Positions 4,980 through 13,280 of a DNA stretch of 15,884 nucleotides are shown in pieces (the first letter of the stretch is position 1; the number at the start of each line of letters is the position of its first letter). Origin of the DNA: Chloroflexota bacterium (GTDB lineage Bacteria; Chloroflexota; Limnocylindria; QHBO01); NCBI GenBank assembly GCA_024636135.1, contig JAGXHP010000128.1, positions 1 to 15,884 of the forward strand. The letters are read 5' to 3'. The position numbers were made by a program, and so were the translations under genes. Below the pieces are notes generated by a model that was given only the letters and a program-made list of their open reading frames with translations, searched no databases and had not been told where the DNA came from.

Positions 4980-7907
4980 CTACTTGTCCCGCGTCTCCGT
5001 CTTGGCGATCGCCGCCTGCGCGGCGGCAAGCCGTGCGACGGGAACGCGGAAGGGCGAACAGCTCACATAGTCCAGCCCCACCTGATGGCAGAACGCGATG
5101 CTCTGCGGGTCGCCGCCATGCTCGCCGCAGATCCCGATCTTCAGGTTCTTCTTCGTTGATCGGCCCTTCTCGACGCCGATGCGCACCAGCTGGCCGATCC
5201 CCGCGGCGTCCAGCACCTGGAACGGGTTGTCGGGCAGCACCTTGCGGTCGACGTACTGCATGAGGAACTTGCCTTCCGCGTCGTCACGCGAGTACCCGAA
5301 GCCCATCTGGGTCAGGTCGTTCGTGCCGAAGCTGAAGAAGTCGGCATGCTCGGCGATCTCGTCGGCGGTCAACGCGCCGCGCGGCACCTCGATCATCGTG
5401 CCGAACTTGTAGTTCACCTGCTGCCCGCTGCTCTCGACGATGCGTCCAACCTCGGCCTCGAGGATCTCCCGCGTCTGGCGGAGCTCGTTCACGTGCCCGA
5501 CGAGCGGAATCATGATCTCCGGCAGGGGCGTGAGGCCCTCCGCAGCGACACGCGCCGCCCCGGCCAGGATGGCGCGGCCCTGCATCTTCACGATGTCGGG
5601 CACCATCAGCCCGAGCCGCACGCCGCGCAGGCCGAGCATCGGATTCTGCTCGCGCATGGCCTCGACGGCATGCAGCAGCTCTTCCTTGTCGGCCAGCTCG
5701 CGAGCGACCCCCGACTGACCGGCCTTCGTGAGCCGCAGCTTGCGCATGGCGCGCCCGGCGTCCTGCTTCCCGAACAGCTTGACCAGGCCCTGCTGGACGA
5801 GGCCGTCGCTGCCCGTCAGCTCGAGCGTGGTTCGCAGACGCGTGGTGTCGGCCACCAGCTCCTCGTAGGAGGGCAGGAACTCGTGCAGCGGCGGGTCGAT
5901 GAGCCGGATAACGACCGGCAGGCCATCCATCGCCCGGAAGAGGCCAGCGAAGTCATCAGTCTGCAGCTTCTCGAGCTCGGCCAAAGCGGAGTCGAACGTC
6001 GTGATCGCTTCGCGCTCCTCGTCGGATCGATCGTCATCGGCCTTTGCCTTGGCGGCGGTCGCAGCGTGGGCGCTGAGGATCATGCGGCGCACGGTCGGCA
6101 GGCGATCCTCCTCGAAGAACATGTGCTCCGTTCGGCATAGGCCGATGCCCTGGGCACCGAACGCGCGAGCGCGCTCGGCGTCGCGCGGATAGTCGGCATT
6201 GGCCCAGACCTGCATCGTGCGTACTTCATCGGCCCAGCCCAGCAGTGTGGCCAGGTCGTGCTCGTCCTCGAAGCGGGCCTCGATGGTCGGCAGCTCGCCG
6301 GCGTAGATCTCACCGGTCGTGCCATCGATGCTGATGAGGTCGCCCTCCTGCACCGTTGCCGACCCCGCGCGCATCTGGCGCTTCGCGTAGTCGATCTTCA
6401 GCGTCTCGGCGCCGGCCACGCACGGCAGGCCCATCGAGCGCGCGACGACCGCCGCGTGGCTGGTCGCGCCACCGCGAGCGGTGAGCACCCCTTTCGCGGC
6501 CAGCATTCCGTGGACGTCATCAGGGCTGGTCTCGATGCGCACCAGGATCACCGGGTTGCCGGCTTCCTTGGCTGCCACGGCTCGGTCGGGGTCGAAGATC
6601 GCCTGGCCCACCGCGGCCCCCGGCGAGGCATTCAGGCCCTTGCCGAGGAGCCGATCCCCCACCTTCTCCTTTGCCGAGTCGTCGAAGCGCGGCAGGAGGA
6701 GCTGGACGATCTGGGCGGGATCGACACGCTGGAGTGCCTCCTCCCTGCTCAGCACGCCCTCGTTCACCATGTCGACGGCGATCTTCACCGCGGCCGGCGC
6801 CGTCCGCTTGCCGGAGCGCGTCTGGAGCATGTAGAGCTTGCCGCGCTCGATGGTGAACTCGAGGTCCTGCATGTCGCGGTAGTGCCCCTCGAGCCGATTC
6901 GCGATCTCCTGGAACTGCGCGTACACCTCGGGCATCGCGTCGCGCATCTGGCTGATCTTCTCGGGCGTCCGCACGCCGGCCACGACGTCCTCGCCCTGGG
7001 CGTTCGTCAGGTACTCGCCGTACAGCGCGCTCTCGCCGGTGTTCGGATCACGTGTGAAGGCAACGCCCGTTCCCGAGTCATCGCCCATGTTGCCGAAGAC
7101 CATGGTGACGACATTCACGGCCGTTCCAAGATCGTGCGGGATCCTGTTGAACTCCCGGTAGTCGTGGGCGCGCTTGCCGAACCACGAGTCGAACACGGCC
7201 CGCACGGCGAGTTCCAGCTGCCGATACGGATCGGTCGGGAACTCCTCCCCCGTCTTGTCCTTCACGATCTCGGCGAACCGGTTGCCGATGTCACGCAGCT
7301 GGTCCGCCGTGAGGTCGGTGTCGAGCTTCGCCTTCGCGTTCTCCTTGAGCTCGTCGAACGGCTTGTCGAAGTCCTCCGCCTTGAGCCCCAGCACGATACG
7401 GCCGAACATCGCCACGAAGCGTCGCCAGGCATCCCACGCGAAGCGCTCGTTGCCGGTCAGGCCGATCAGACCCTGGACCGTATCGGGATTCAGACCGAGG
7501 TTGAGGACGGTGTCCATCATGCCGGGCATGCTGAAGGCCGCTCCGGAGCGGACGCTCACGAGGAGCGGGTTGGCCGGGTCGCCGAAGCCCTTGCCGGTCT
7601 GCTTCTCGAGCGCCTGCATGTGGGCGACGGTGTCGTCCCACAGCCCAGCCGGCATCTCCTTGCCCGCTGCGTAATAGGCGTTGCAGGCTTCAGTCGTGAT
7701 CGTGAAGCCCGGAGGGACCGGAAGCCCCGCGTTCGTCATCTCCGCCAGTCCGGCGCCCTTGCCGCCGAGCGTCGAGCGCATGCTCGCGTTGCCCTCGGCG
7801 AAGGTGTAGATCAGCTGTCCGTTCTTCGCGGCCGCGGCCTTCGACTTCGAGGTCGAATGGCGCGGCTTGCGACGGGTCGTGGCGGGCTTTCGGGCGCTCG
7901 TGGCCAT
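4980..7907 (-). CDS. ppdK: Pyruvate, phosphate dikinase
   Basis: PPDK interconverts pyruvate, ATP and Pi with PEP, AMP and PPi in the cytoplasm. All three regions are present: the N-terminal ATP-grasp part (GGKGAGLAEM at 48-57, SVRSGAAFSMPGMMDTVLN), the swivelling phosphohistidine domain with GGATSHAAVVAR (catalytic His484), and the C-terminal TIM-barrel PEP domain with TEHMFF, FGTNDLTQMGFGYSRDD and GICGEHGGDP (catalytic Cys927). At 975 residues it is roughly 100 longer than the usual 870-880. The extra length includes a basic Lys/Arg/Ala/Ser/Thr-rich N-terminal tail (residues 1-30) and an acidic, alanine-rich insert around 613-648 in the PEP domain. No other ATG, GTG or TTG lies between ATG 7907 and the conserved part, so the tail belongs to this frame. 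GAGGA lies 12 bases upstream of the ATG, a long spacing. hppA follows downstream. Confidence 0.97.
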   Translation of the reverse strand: MATSARKPATTRRKPRHSTSKSKAAAAKNGQLIYTFAEGNASMRSTLGGKGAGLAEMTNAGLPVPPGFTITTEACNAYYAAGKEMPAGLWDDTVAHMQALEKQTGKGFGDPANPLLVSVRSGAAFSMPGMMDTVLNLGLNPDTVQGLIGLTGNERFAWDAWRRFVAMFGRIVLGLKAEDFDKPFDELKENAKAKLDTDLTADQLRDIGNRFAEIVKDKTGEEFPTDPYRQLELAVRAVFDSWFGKRAHDYREFNRIPHDLGTAVNVVTMVFGNMGDDSGTGVAFTRDPNTGESALYGEYLTNAQGEDVVAGVRTPEKISQMRDAMPEVYAQFQEIANRLEGHYRDMQDLEFTIERGKLYMLQTRSGKRTAPAAVKIAVDMVNEGVLSREEALQRVDPAQIVQLLLPRFDDSAKEKVGDRLLGKGLNASPGAAVGQAIFDPDRAVAAKEAGNPVILVRIETSPDDVHGMLAAKGVLTARGGATSHAAVVARSMGLPCVAGAETLKIDYAKRQMRAGSATVQEGDLISIDGTTGEIYAGELPTIEARFEDEHDLATLLGWADEVRTMQVWANADYPRDAERARAFGAQGIGLCRTEHMFFEEDRLPTVRRMILSAHAATAAKAKADDDRSDEEREAITTFDSALAELEKLQTDDFAGLFRAMDGLPVVIRLIDPPLHEFLPSYEELVADTTRLRTTLELTGSDGLVQQGLVKLFGKQDAGRAMRKLRLTKAGQSGVARELADKEELLHAVEAMREQNPMLGLRGVRLGLMVPDIVKMQGRAILAGAARVAAEGLTPLPEIMIPLVGHVNELRQTREILEAEVGRIVESSGQQVNYKFGTMIEVPRGALTADEIAEHADFFSFGTNDLTQMGFGYSRDDAEGKFLMQYVDRKVLPDNPFQVLDAAGIGQLVRIGVEKGRSTKKNLKIGICGEHGGDPQSIAFCHQVGLDYVSCSPFRVPVARLAAAQAAIAKTETRDK

Positions 7908-7991
7908 GCGGCGAGTGGGTCCTCGTAAACTCGGGTGGGGACCAATACTACCGCGGAGTCCGTCTAGCTCGTTGCGGCAGGCGATCGAACC

Positions 7992-10496
7992 CTACGGCGT
8001 CGGGGCGAACCCAAAGTCGTCCACGTACACGGAGCCGTTGAGGTTGCGCAGGGTCATCATCACCCGCACCTCGGTCGCTCCGGCAGGTGCGGTGTCGGTC
8101 GCGGTCAGCTCGGTCCAGCCGGAAGTGGGTCCGGTGAGCTCCGTGAGCTTGACCGTCGAGATCTTGCCCGACGCGTTGCGCCATTGGAGCTTGACCTGGA
8201 ACTTGAAGCCGCCGTTGGCCTGGCTGCCGACGTCGGCCCAGCCGCTGAAGGTGTAGTCGCTGCCGGCCGTGACGGCCACGGTCTGGTAGACGCGGTAGCC
8301 CGCGTTGCTGGCGCTCTGGTGCAATCCGGCGTAGCCGCCGCCGTGAACGGAGCCGGTCGAGCGCGTGAAGTCGGGCTCGACCTCCCAGTCGGTGGGATGG
8401 TTGGCCGGATCGGCCTGCTCGAAGCCGGAGTTCAGCAGCAGGTTGTCACCCGACGGCGGTGGTGGCGGTGACGCATCGATCGTCCATGTTCGCGAGGCGG
8501 GAGTCGGATCAGGGACGCCGGCCGCCACGGCCCGCACCTCGAAGGTGTGGTCACCCAGCGCCAGGCCGCTGTAGGCCTGCGGCGAGGTGCAGAGCGTAAA
8601 GCCGGCGAGATCGAGCTGGCACTCGAAGCTGTCGGTGCCGGACGTGCCGGTGAAGGCGAAGCTGGCATCGGTCGAGCTGGTGGTGCCCGAGGGTCCACTG
8701 GTGATCGTCGTGTCCGGGGCGCCGGGCGGGGGCGGCGGCGGAGACGAGCCCAGGTTGAATTCGTAGATTCGTCCATCGATCGCGCCGCCGTTGTTGTTGT
8801 TATCGACGCGAGCATCCGCGATCCACAGGTTCTGGGCCGATCCGTCGGTTCCCGGAGCCAGGCCGAGCCCACGAGGAGCGTCGAGGACGACGCCGCTGAC
8901 CTGGATCGTTCGCAGCGGCGATCCCGACGTGCTGACCTCGAGAATCTCAGATCCTTCGTCATTGCTGACGAGGTAGAGCGTCCCGCTCACGTGGTCGAAC
9001 TCGACGCCCTCCGCATCTGGCTGGCCGAGGGTAGCGGTATCGAAGTGGGCCAGGACCACGTCGTCATTGGGTCCGGAGCTCGCGAAATCGATCCCGAAGA
9101 CCCCGTTCGGGCCCGGACCGATCTCCCAGATCTCCGCGCCCGTGCCATCCGCGATCCAGAGGCGTCCATTGCCATAGGCGATCCCCTCGGAGTCCGCCAC
9201 GCCCAGTGGACTCAGTGCGAGGCATCGCAACGGCGAGAAGCCGGCGTCAAGCTCCCACACGAGGTTCCTCCCGTCCCGTGCGATGAAGTAGTGGCCGTCG
9301 TCCGGGTTCCGCGCGATGCCCACGGGCTCGCGATTGTTCGGGCTGCCCCCGTCGGCGGAGCATTCGTCGTCGGTCGTGTCGAACACGCTCGTGGTCCCGC
9401 TGCCGTCTCGGGGGAAGACCCACCCGTTCGTGCCGGGATAGGGATACGAGTTGTTCTTCTCCTCCTCGATCTCCCCATCAGTCATGACGAGTCGATCCAA
9501 GGTGGCGTCGTAGGTGATTCCAGAGGGATCGGGGCTGTTCGGCGTGAGCGCCGAGCCCTCGATCGTGCTGACCAGGGCCGCGGTGTCGAGCGGGGTCGCG
9601 AGCACCGAGGCGGCGAGCGGCGTGGCGACAAGCTCGAACTCGTAGACACCGCCACTGGCCCCATCAGAGCCGTCAGCGATGTACAGGCTCGAGCGCTCGG
9701 GCGCATCGGTGGGGTCCGCGCTTGGCGCTATCACCATTCCCTGCGGCTGCGAGATGCCCGCGTCCGCGATGTCGCGCGTGGCCAGCAGTGTGCCGGCGTC
9801 GCTGAACTCGTAGATCGTGTCGCCGGTGGCTGCTGCGCTGAGGAGCCTCCCGTCGGATGCAGCCGCAAGGCCGCTGAGCGGCTCGTTGGCCGATGAGAGG
9901 TCGAGGGATCGCGCCACGCTCCGGTCGACCCCACTGCCGCCCAGCTCCAGGACCCGGCCGTCAGACTCGAGCAGCCGGGTGGAGCCGTCATTCCCGACGG
10001 CCAGGCCGGCGGGCGTTCCCACGTCGTGGCCGGTGATGCGGCCACCGGTCACCGCCGGCTCCGCGGGCAGCGTTCCATCCGGCGCGTCGAGAGCCACGAG
10101 CTGATCCCCCATCGGCGTGGCCACCAGGGTGTCCGTAGTCGCGTCGTACGCCAGACCAGCCGACTCTGCGACCGTTTGCGGAACAACCGTGGTGCTCGTC
10201 ACCAAGCCGAGCGCGGTGCTGGCGACGACGACGCTGGCGCCCGCCGAATCCGGGCCGCTGATCAGGAGGACGCCCCGATCGGGCGCGAAGGTCACCGCAC
10301 TGGTGCGGTCGAGGCCCAACTCGCCCGGCTCGATGTGCTGAACGAGCCGCACGTGCCCATCGGCGCCACGGGCTGCTCCCGCTGGCCCTGGGAACGGAGC
10401 GGAAGGATGAGCCGACGCGATGCCGGCGAGGCTGAGAGTGAGAGCGATAACGAGCGCGATCGTCACCGCGAACGGGATGGGTGGGCGCCTGGGCAA
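7992..10496 (-). CDS. Secreted beta-propeller protein with Ig-like and carbohydrate-binding-like C-terminal domains
   Basis: An exported 834-residue protein of unknown exact role. I place the start at TTG 10496 because GAGGGA at 10501-10506 sits four bases upstream and the product then begins with a classic signal peptide (MPRRPPIPFAV, hydrophobic core, cleavage expected after ASA at 29). An open frame to 10646 exists but overlaps the preceding gene. Residues about 50-583 are repeated propeller blades of the NHL/SdiA-regulated style (GLAYDATTDTLVAT, GITYDATLDRLVMTDG, GIAYGNGRLWIADG, GVEFDHVSGTLYLVSND). A PPPPPPG linker (586-592) leads to an Ig-like module (594-675: DTTITSGPSGTTSSTDASF, with FECQLD and WTID). 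A second Pro linker leads to a jelly-roll carbohydrate-binding-like module (685-834: NLLLNSGFE, ending VYVDDFGF). Binding to an extracellular polymer or glycan is inferred. An 84-base gap separates its stop from ppdK. Confidence 0.8.
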   Translation of the reverse strand: MPRRPPIPFAVTIALVIALTLSLAGIASAHPSAPFPGPAGAARGADGHVRLVQHIEPGELGLDRTSAVTFAPDRGVLLISGPDSAGASVVVASTALGLVTSTTVVPQTVAESAGLAYDATTDTLVATPMGDQLVALDAPDGTLPAEPAVTGGRITGHDVGTPAGLAVGNDGSTRLLESDGRVLELGGSGVDRSVARSLDLSSANEPLSGLAAASDGRLLSAAATGDTIYEFSDAGTLLATRDIADAGISQPQGMVIAPSADPTDAPERSSLYIADGSDGASGGVYEFELVATPLAASVLATPLDTAALVSTIEGSALTPNSPDPSGITYDATLDRLVMTDGEIEEEKNNSYPYPGTNGWVFPRDGSGTTSVFDTTDDECSADGGSPNNREPVGIARNPDDGHYFIARDGRNLVWELDAGFSPLRCLALSPLGVADSEGIAYGNGRLWIADGTGAEIWEIGPGPNGVFGIDFASSGPNDDVVLAHFDTATLGQPDAEGVEFDHVSGTLYLVSNDEGSEILEVSTSGSPLRTIQVSGVVLDAPRGLGLAPGTDGSAQNLWIADARVDNNNNGGAIDGRIYEFNLGSSPPPPPPGAPDTTITSGPSGTTSSTDASFAFTGTSGTDSFECQLDLAGFTLCTSPQAYSGLALGDHTFEVRAVAAGVPDPTPASRTWTIDASPPPPPSGDNLLLNSGFEQADPANHPTDWEVEPDFTRSTGSVHGGGYAGLHQSASNAGYRVYQTVAVTAGSDYTFSGWADVGSQANGGFKFQVKLQWRNASGKISTVKLTELTGPTSGWTELTATDTAPAGATEVRVMMTLRNLNGSVYVDDFGFAPTP

Positions 10497-10587
10497 AAGG
10501 TCCCTCGTGAGGTTTGGGCACCACCATTGTGCGAGGTGAGTCAACCCCATAGGTCTGCGTAGGTCCCGGGCGGCTCTCTCGGCGCCC

Positions 10588-11139
10588 CTACCAGGAATCG
10601 CCGTCGCGCCAGTCAACCGAGATCGGAGCCCCGAGCTCGAGGTCATCCGGAGTGCGCGGCGTGCGGAAGATCATCACATGGCCGTCCTGCGTGGGACTCC
10701 GCAATCGCTCACCGTCGGGCATGCGGACCGATGTCGGTCCCGCCCACGTGATCCAGCCGAGCTGCTCGTAGAATTGGCTGCGACCGGTGGCTAGCGCGCC
10801 GAGCGTGTACGCCTCGCCGATGATGTCTCCCAGTCTCCGCATCGTCCTCGATCCGTGGCCGAAGCCCTGGACCGTGGGGAGCGTGGCGACGTGCTCGACG
10901 TAGGCGACGTCCAGCGCCACGTCCGCCTCGTGCCCGAGGTACAGGCGCCGGTCGACCACCATGGCGTGAGTTACCACTCGTCCCTCCAGCTCACCCATGA
11001 CGTGCAGTCCAGGACCCACGCGCTCCCAGGCAGATGCGAACGACTCGCCGAACGAAGCCTCGCACAGTGCCGTGAGCTCCACGAGCTGCGACGGTTCGAG
11101 CTCCTCCGTCTGCGCCGTGGTCACCCGCAGCCCGCTCAA
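10588..11139 (-). CDS. GNAT acetyltransferase of the aminoglycoside 2'-N-acetyltransferase AAC(2')-I type
   Basis: This 183-residue protein (usual AAC(2')-I length is near 180) would transfer acetyl from acetyl-CoA to the 2'-amine of an aminoglycoside or a related amine. The similarity I recognise to the mycobacterial AAC(2')-Ic enzyme runs end to end: a YVEHVAT strand (80-86), the acetyl-CoA loop VQGFGHGS with Q91-x-x-G94-x-G96, AYTLGALATG (110-119), FYEQLGWITWAGPTSV with Tyr124 at the proposed catalytic-acid position, DDGT-like QDGHV (151-155), and a C-terminus DWRDGDSW ending in Trp183, matching the DWRAGDVW end of AAC(2')-Ic. Apparent differences include His83 where mycobacterial enzymes have Gly after VE, and no Asp before the N-terminal Trp38. 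TTG 11139 overlaps the TPR stop by four bases (TTGA), with AGGA seven bases upstream. Substrate and resistance role are inferred. Confidence 0.8.
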   Translation of the reverse strand: MSGLRVTTAQTEELEPSQLVELTALCEASFGESFASAWERVGPGLHVMGELEGRVVTHAMVVDRRLYLGHEADVALDVAYVEHVATLPTVQGFGHGSRTMRRLGDIIGEAYTLGALATGRSQFYEQLGWITWAGPTSVRMPDGERLRSPTQDGHVMIFRTPRTPDDLELGAPISVDWRDGDSW

Positions 11140-11903
11140 TGTCCGATCCTGAGCCAGCCGCGGCCGAGCGCGAACCTGAAGATCGGACCAACCTCGGCGA
11201 GAAGGCGCCCTACCCAGCCGGCATGCTGCCGGTAGAGGGCACGGGCCTTCGCGGTGACACGAGCCGCGTCCGCTCCGTCAAGCTCGCCGGACAGCGTTCG
11301 GAACGCGGCGAAGGCGGCAGCGACGTCATCGGCGAGCCAGTGAGCGTCGGCCAGCGCTTCCCGGGCGATTGGGTCATCGGGCAACAGCGCGGCTGCCAGG
11401 CGGGCAGCCTGGAACGCGCCGCGCGCGTCCCCCGTGCGAACGAGCACCTGCGACAGCGCGAGCTGGGCCTGGCCATTCGTGGGATCCAGCTTGACCGCTC
11501 GTCGGGCCGCCTCCACGCCCATGGCCGGCTGCGCTGCGCCGAGCCGTTCCTTGGCCTCCGCGACGGTCCACTGCACCTGGCGCGGATCGTTGCGCGCCAG
11601 CCGAGCGAACTCCGCGGCCGCATCTCGGTGTGCGCCCTCGGTCGAGAGGACCTGAGCGAGCAGCTCCCGATAGCGGATCTCGTCGGGATCGAGCCGGACG
11701 GCGTCCTGCGCATGCCGCTCAGCCTCTGCCAGGCGTCCGGACGCCATCAGTGAGCGAGCCCGAAACTCGTGAGCAGCATCGTCGCCCGGTCGCTCCGCCA
11801 GCATGCGCTCGGTCAACCGCAGCACGTCCTCGTGGCTGTCGCCATCGAAGGCTGCACGCACCTCGTCCAGAGAGGTGCCGGAGTCGCGACCTGGTCCCGT
11901 CAT
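11136..11903 (-). CDS. TPR-repeat protein
   Basis: The 255-residue product has about five tetratricopeptide-like helical pairs from residue 42 to 203; typical fragments are FRARSLMASGRLAEAERHAQ, AVRLDPDEIRYRELLAQVL and AVKLDPTNGQAQLALSQVL. TPR solenoids serve as protein-protein contact surfaces, so the role is probably scaffolding, but no partner can be named. There is no signal peptide; the last 25 residues include a short amphipathic or hydrophobic stretch (VGPIFRFALGRGWL) that might touch a membrane or a partner. ATG 11903 lies nine bases after the glyS stop, and a GGAGG-like sequence lies in the last glyS codons. Its own stop overlaps the acetyltransferase start. This packing implies one message for glyS, this gene and the acetyltransferase. 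Confidence 0.85.
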   Translation of the reverse strand: MTGPGRDSGTSLDEVRAAFDGDSHEDVLRLTERMLAERPGDDAAHEFRARSLMASGRLAEAERHAQDAVRLDPDEIRYRELLAQVLSTEGAHRDAAAEFARLARNDPRQVQWTVAEAKERLGAAQPAMGVEAARRAVKLDPTNGQAQLALSQVLVRTGDARGAFQAARLAAALLPDDPIAREALADAHWLADDVAAAFAAFRTLSGELDGADAARVTAKARALYRQHAGWVGRLLAEVGPIFRFALGRGWLRIGH

Positions 11904-11912
11904 GGGTGCGCG

Positions 11913-13280
11913 TCAGCCCTCCCGCTGCTCCTTCGCCTGACCCTCCCAGGAACGCCGTCCCGCCACAAGATCGGCGATGCGCTGGGGGATGAGATCAAAC
12001 GCGACGCGCTCCTGGGTCATGGTGTCGCGCTCGCGGATTGTCGCCGCCCCGTCTTCGAGTGACTCCGGGTCCACCGTGACGCAGAACGGAGTGCCGATTT
12101 CGTCCTGGCGCCGGTAGAGTTTGCCGATCGACGCGGTGTCGTCGTACATCGCGGCGACGAGCGGCTTGGTGTCGGCCGTCAGCCGCCGCGCCCGCTCCAC
12201 GAGTTCGGGGCGGTTGCGCAGCAGCGGCAGCACGGCCGCCTTCACCGGCGCGAGCTCGGGCCGGATGCGGAGCACCACGCGCCTCTCCTTCGCCAACTGC
12301 TCCTCGGTGTACGCGTCGACGAGCACGGTCAGGAACGCGCGATCCACACCCATCGCCGGTTCGATCACGTAGGGCACGACGTGCTCTCCCGCCTCTTCGT
12401 CGAAGACCTCGAGCTTCTTCCCGCTCCCCGCCGCATGGGCGCGGAGATCGAAGTCGGTCCGGTCGGCGACGCCCTCGAGCTCGGACCAGCCGATCGGGTA
12501 CTCGTATTCGATGTCGGTGGTCTGCTTGGAGTAGTGGCTCAGCTCATCCGCCTCATGCGGACGCAGCCGCAGACGCTCGGGTGAGATGCCGAGGACCTCG
12601 GTCCACCAGGCGTGACGGGTCTCGACCCAGCGGGCAAACCATTCGTCCTCGTCGCGCGGGTGGACAAAGAATTCCATCTCCATCTGCTCGAACTCGCGCA
12701 GCCGGAAGATGAAGTTGCCCGGCGTGATCTCGTTGCGAAAGGATCGGCCCATCTGAGCAATGCCGAACGGAAGCTTGCGGCGCATGCTCGTCGCGACGTT
12801 CTCGAACTGGACGAACATAGCCTGCGCAGTCTCGGGGCGCAGGTAGGCAACTGACGACGACTCCGCCACCGGGCCGACGTGGGTCGAGAACATCAGGTTG
12901 AACTGGCGCGCGTCGGTGAGCGTCCCCTTGTTCCCGCAGTTCGGGCAGGCGATCTCGGCGGGCTTGCCCTTGAGATCGTCCTCGCGGAAGCGGTTCTTGC
13001 AGTTGCGGCAGTCGACCATCGGGTCGCTGAAGCCGGCCACATGCCCGCTCGCCTCCCAGACGCGCGGGTTCATGATGATCGAGGCATCCAGGCCGACGAC
13101 GTCGTCGCGCAGCTGAACCATGTGCCGCCACCAGGCGGCCTTGATGTTGTTCTTCAGCTCCACGCCGAGCGGGCCGTAGTCCCAGAAGCCGGCCATGCCG
13201 CCATAGATCTCGCTGGACGGGAAGACGAACCCGCGTCGCTTGGCGAGGCTGACGATCACGTCGAAGTTCGGGGCTGGCAC
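11913..13280 (-). CDS. glyS: Glycyl-tRNA synthetase, alpha-2 (dimeric) type
   Basis: This class II synthetase charges tRNA-Gly with glycine. The 455 residues from GTG 13280 match the usual 455-465 of bacterial single-chain enzymes. Landmarks are GFVFPSSEIYGG (17-28), FWDYGPLGVELKNNI, a zinc-type knuckle C91-x2-C94 with C112-x2-C115, YLRPETAQAMFV, class II motif 2 FRNEITPGNFIFRLREFEQM (181-200), motif 3 EPAMGVDRAFL (307-317), and the anticodon-binding domain (about 337-440). I chose GTG 13280 because homologues begin just before the SLAKRRGFVFPSSE segment; CAGGAG lies about 12 bases upstream, a long spacing. The frame stays open to 13538, but that 86-codon extension looks non-coding. recO lies upstream on the same strand; the TPR and acetyltransferase genes follow. 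Confidence 0.96.
   Translation of the reverse strand: MPAPNFDVIVSLAKRRGFVFPSSEIYGGMAGFWDYGPLGVELKNNIKAAWWRHMVQLRDDVVGLDASIIMNPRVWEASGHVAGFSDPMVDCRNCKNRFREDDLKGKPAEIACPNCGNKGTLTDARQFNLMFSTHVGPVAESSSVAYLRPETAQAMFVQFENVATSMRRKLPFGIAQMGRSFRNEITPGNFIFRLREFEQMEMEFFVHPRDEDEWFARWVETRHAWWTEVLGISPERLRLRPHEADELSHYSKQTTDIEYEYPIGWSELEGVADRTDFDLRAHAAGSGKKLEVFDEEAGEHVVPYVIEPAMGVDRAFLTVLVDAYTEEQLAKERRVVLRIRPELAPVKAAVLPLLRNRPELVERARRLTADTKPLVAAMYDDTASIGKLYRRQDEIGTPFCVTVDPESLEDGAATIRERDTMTQERVAFDLIPQRIADLVAGRRSWEGQAKEQREG

Noticed and set aside
6258..7928. 556-codon plus-strand open frame inside ppdK
   Set aside because: The opposite strand encodes a clear PPDK; His/Arg/Leu/Val-rich content is typical of GC-rich antisense frames.
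10531..10560. TTGACT as a -35 for the propeller gene
   Set aside because: No -10-like hexamer lies 16-18 bases downstream; CACAAT is too close.
10497..10646. 50-residue N-terminal extension of the propeller protein
   Set aside because: It would place residues before a good signal peptide and overlap the acetyltransferase gene; TTG 10496 has a well-placed GAGGGA.
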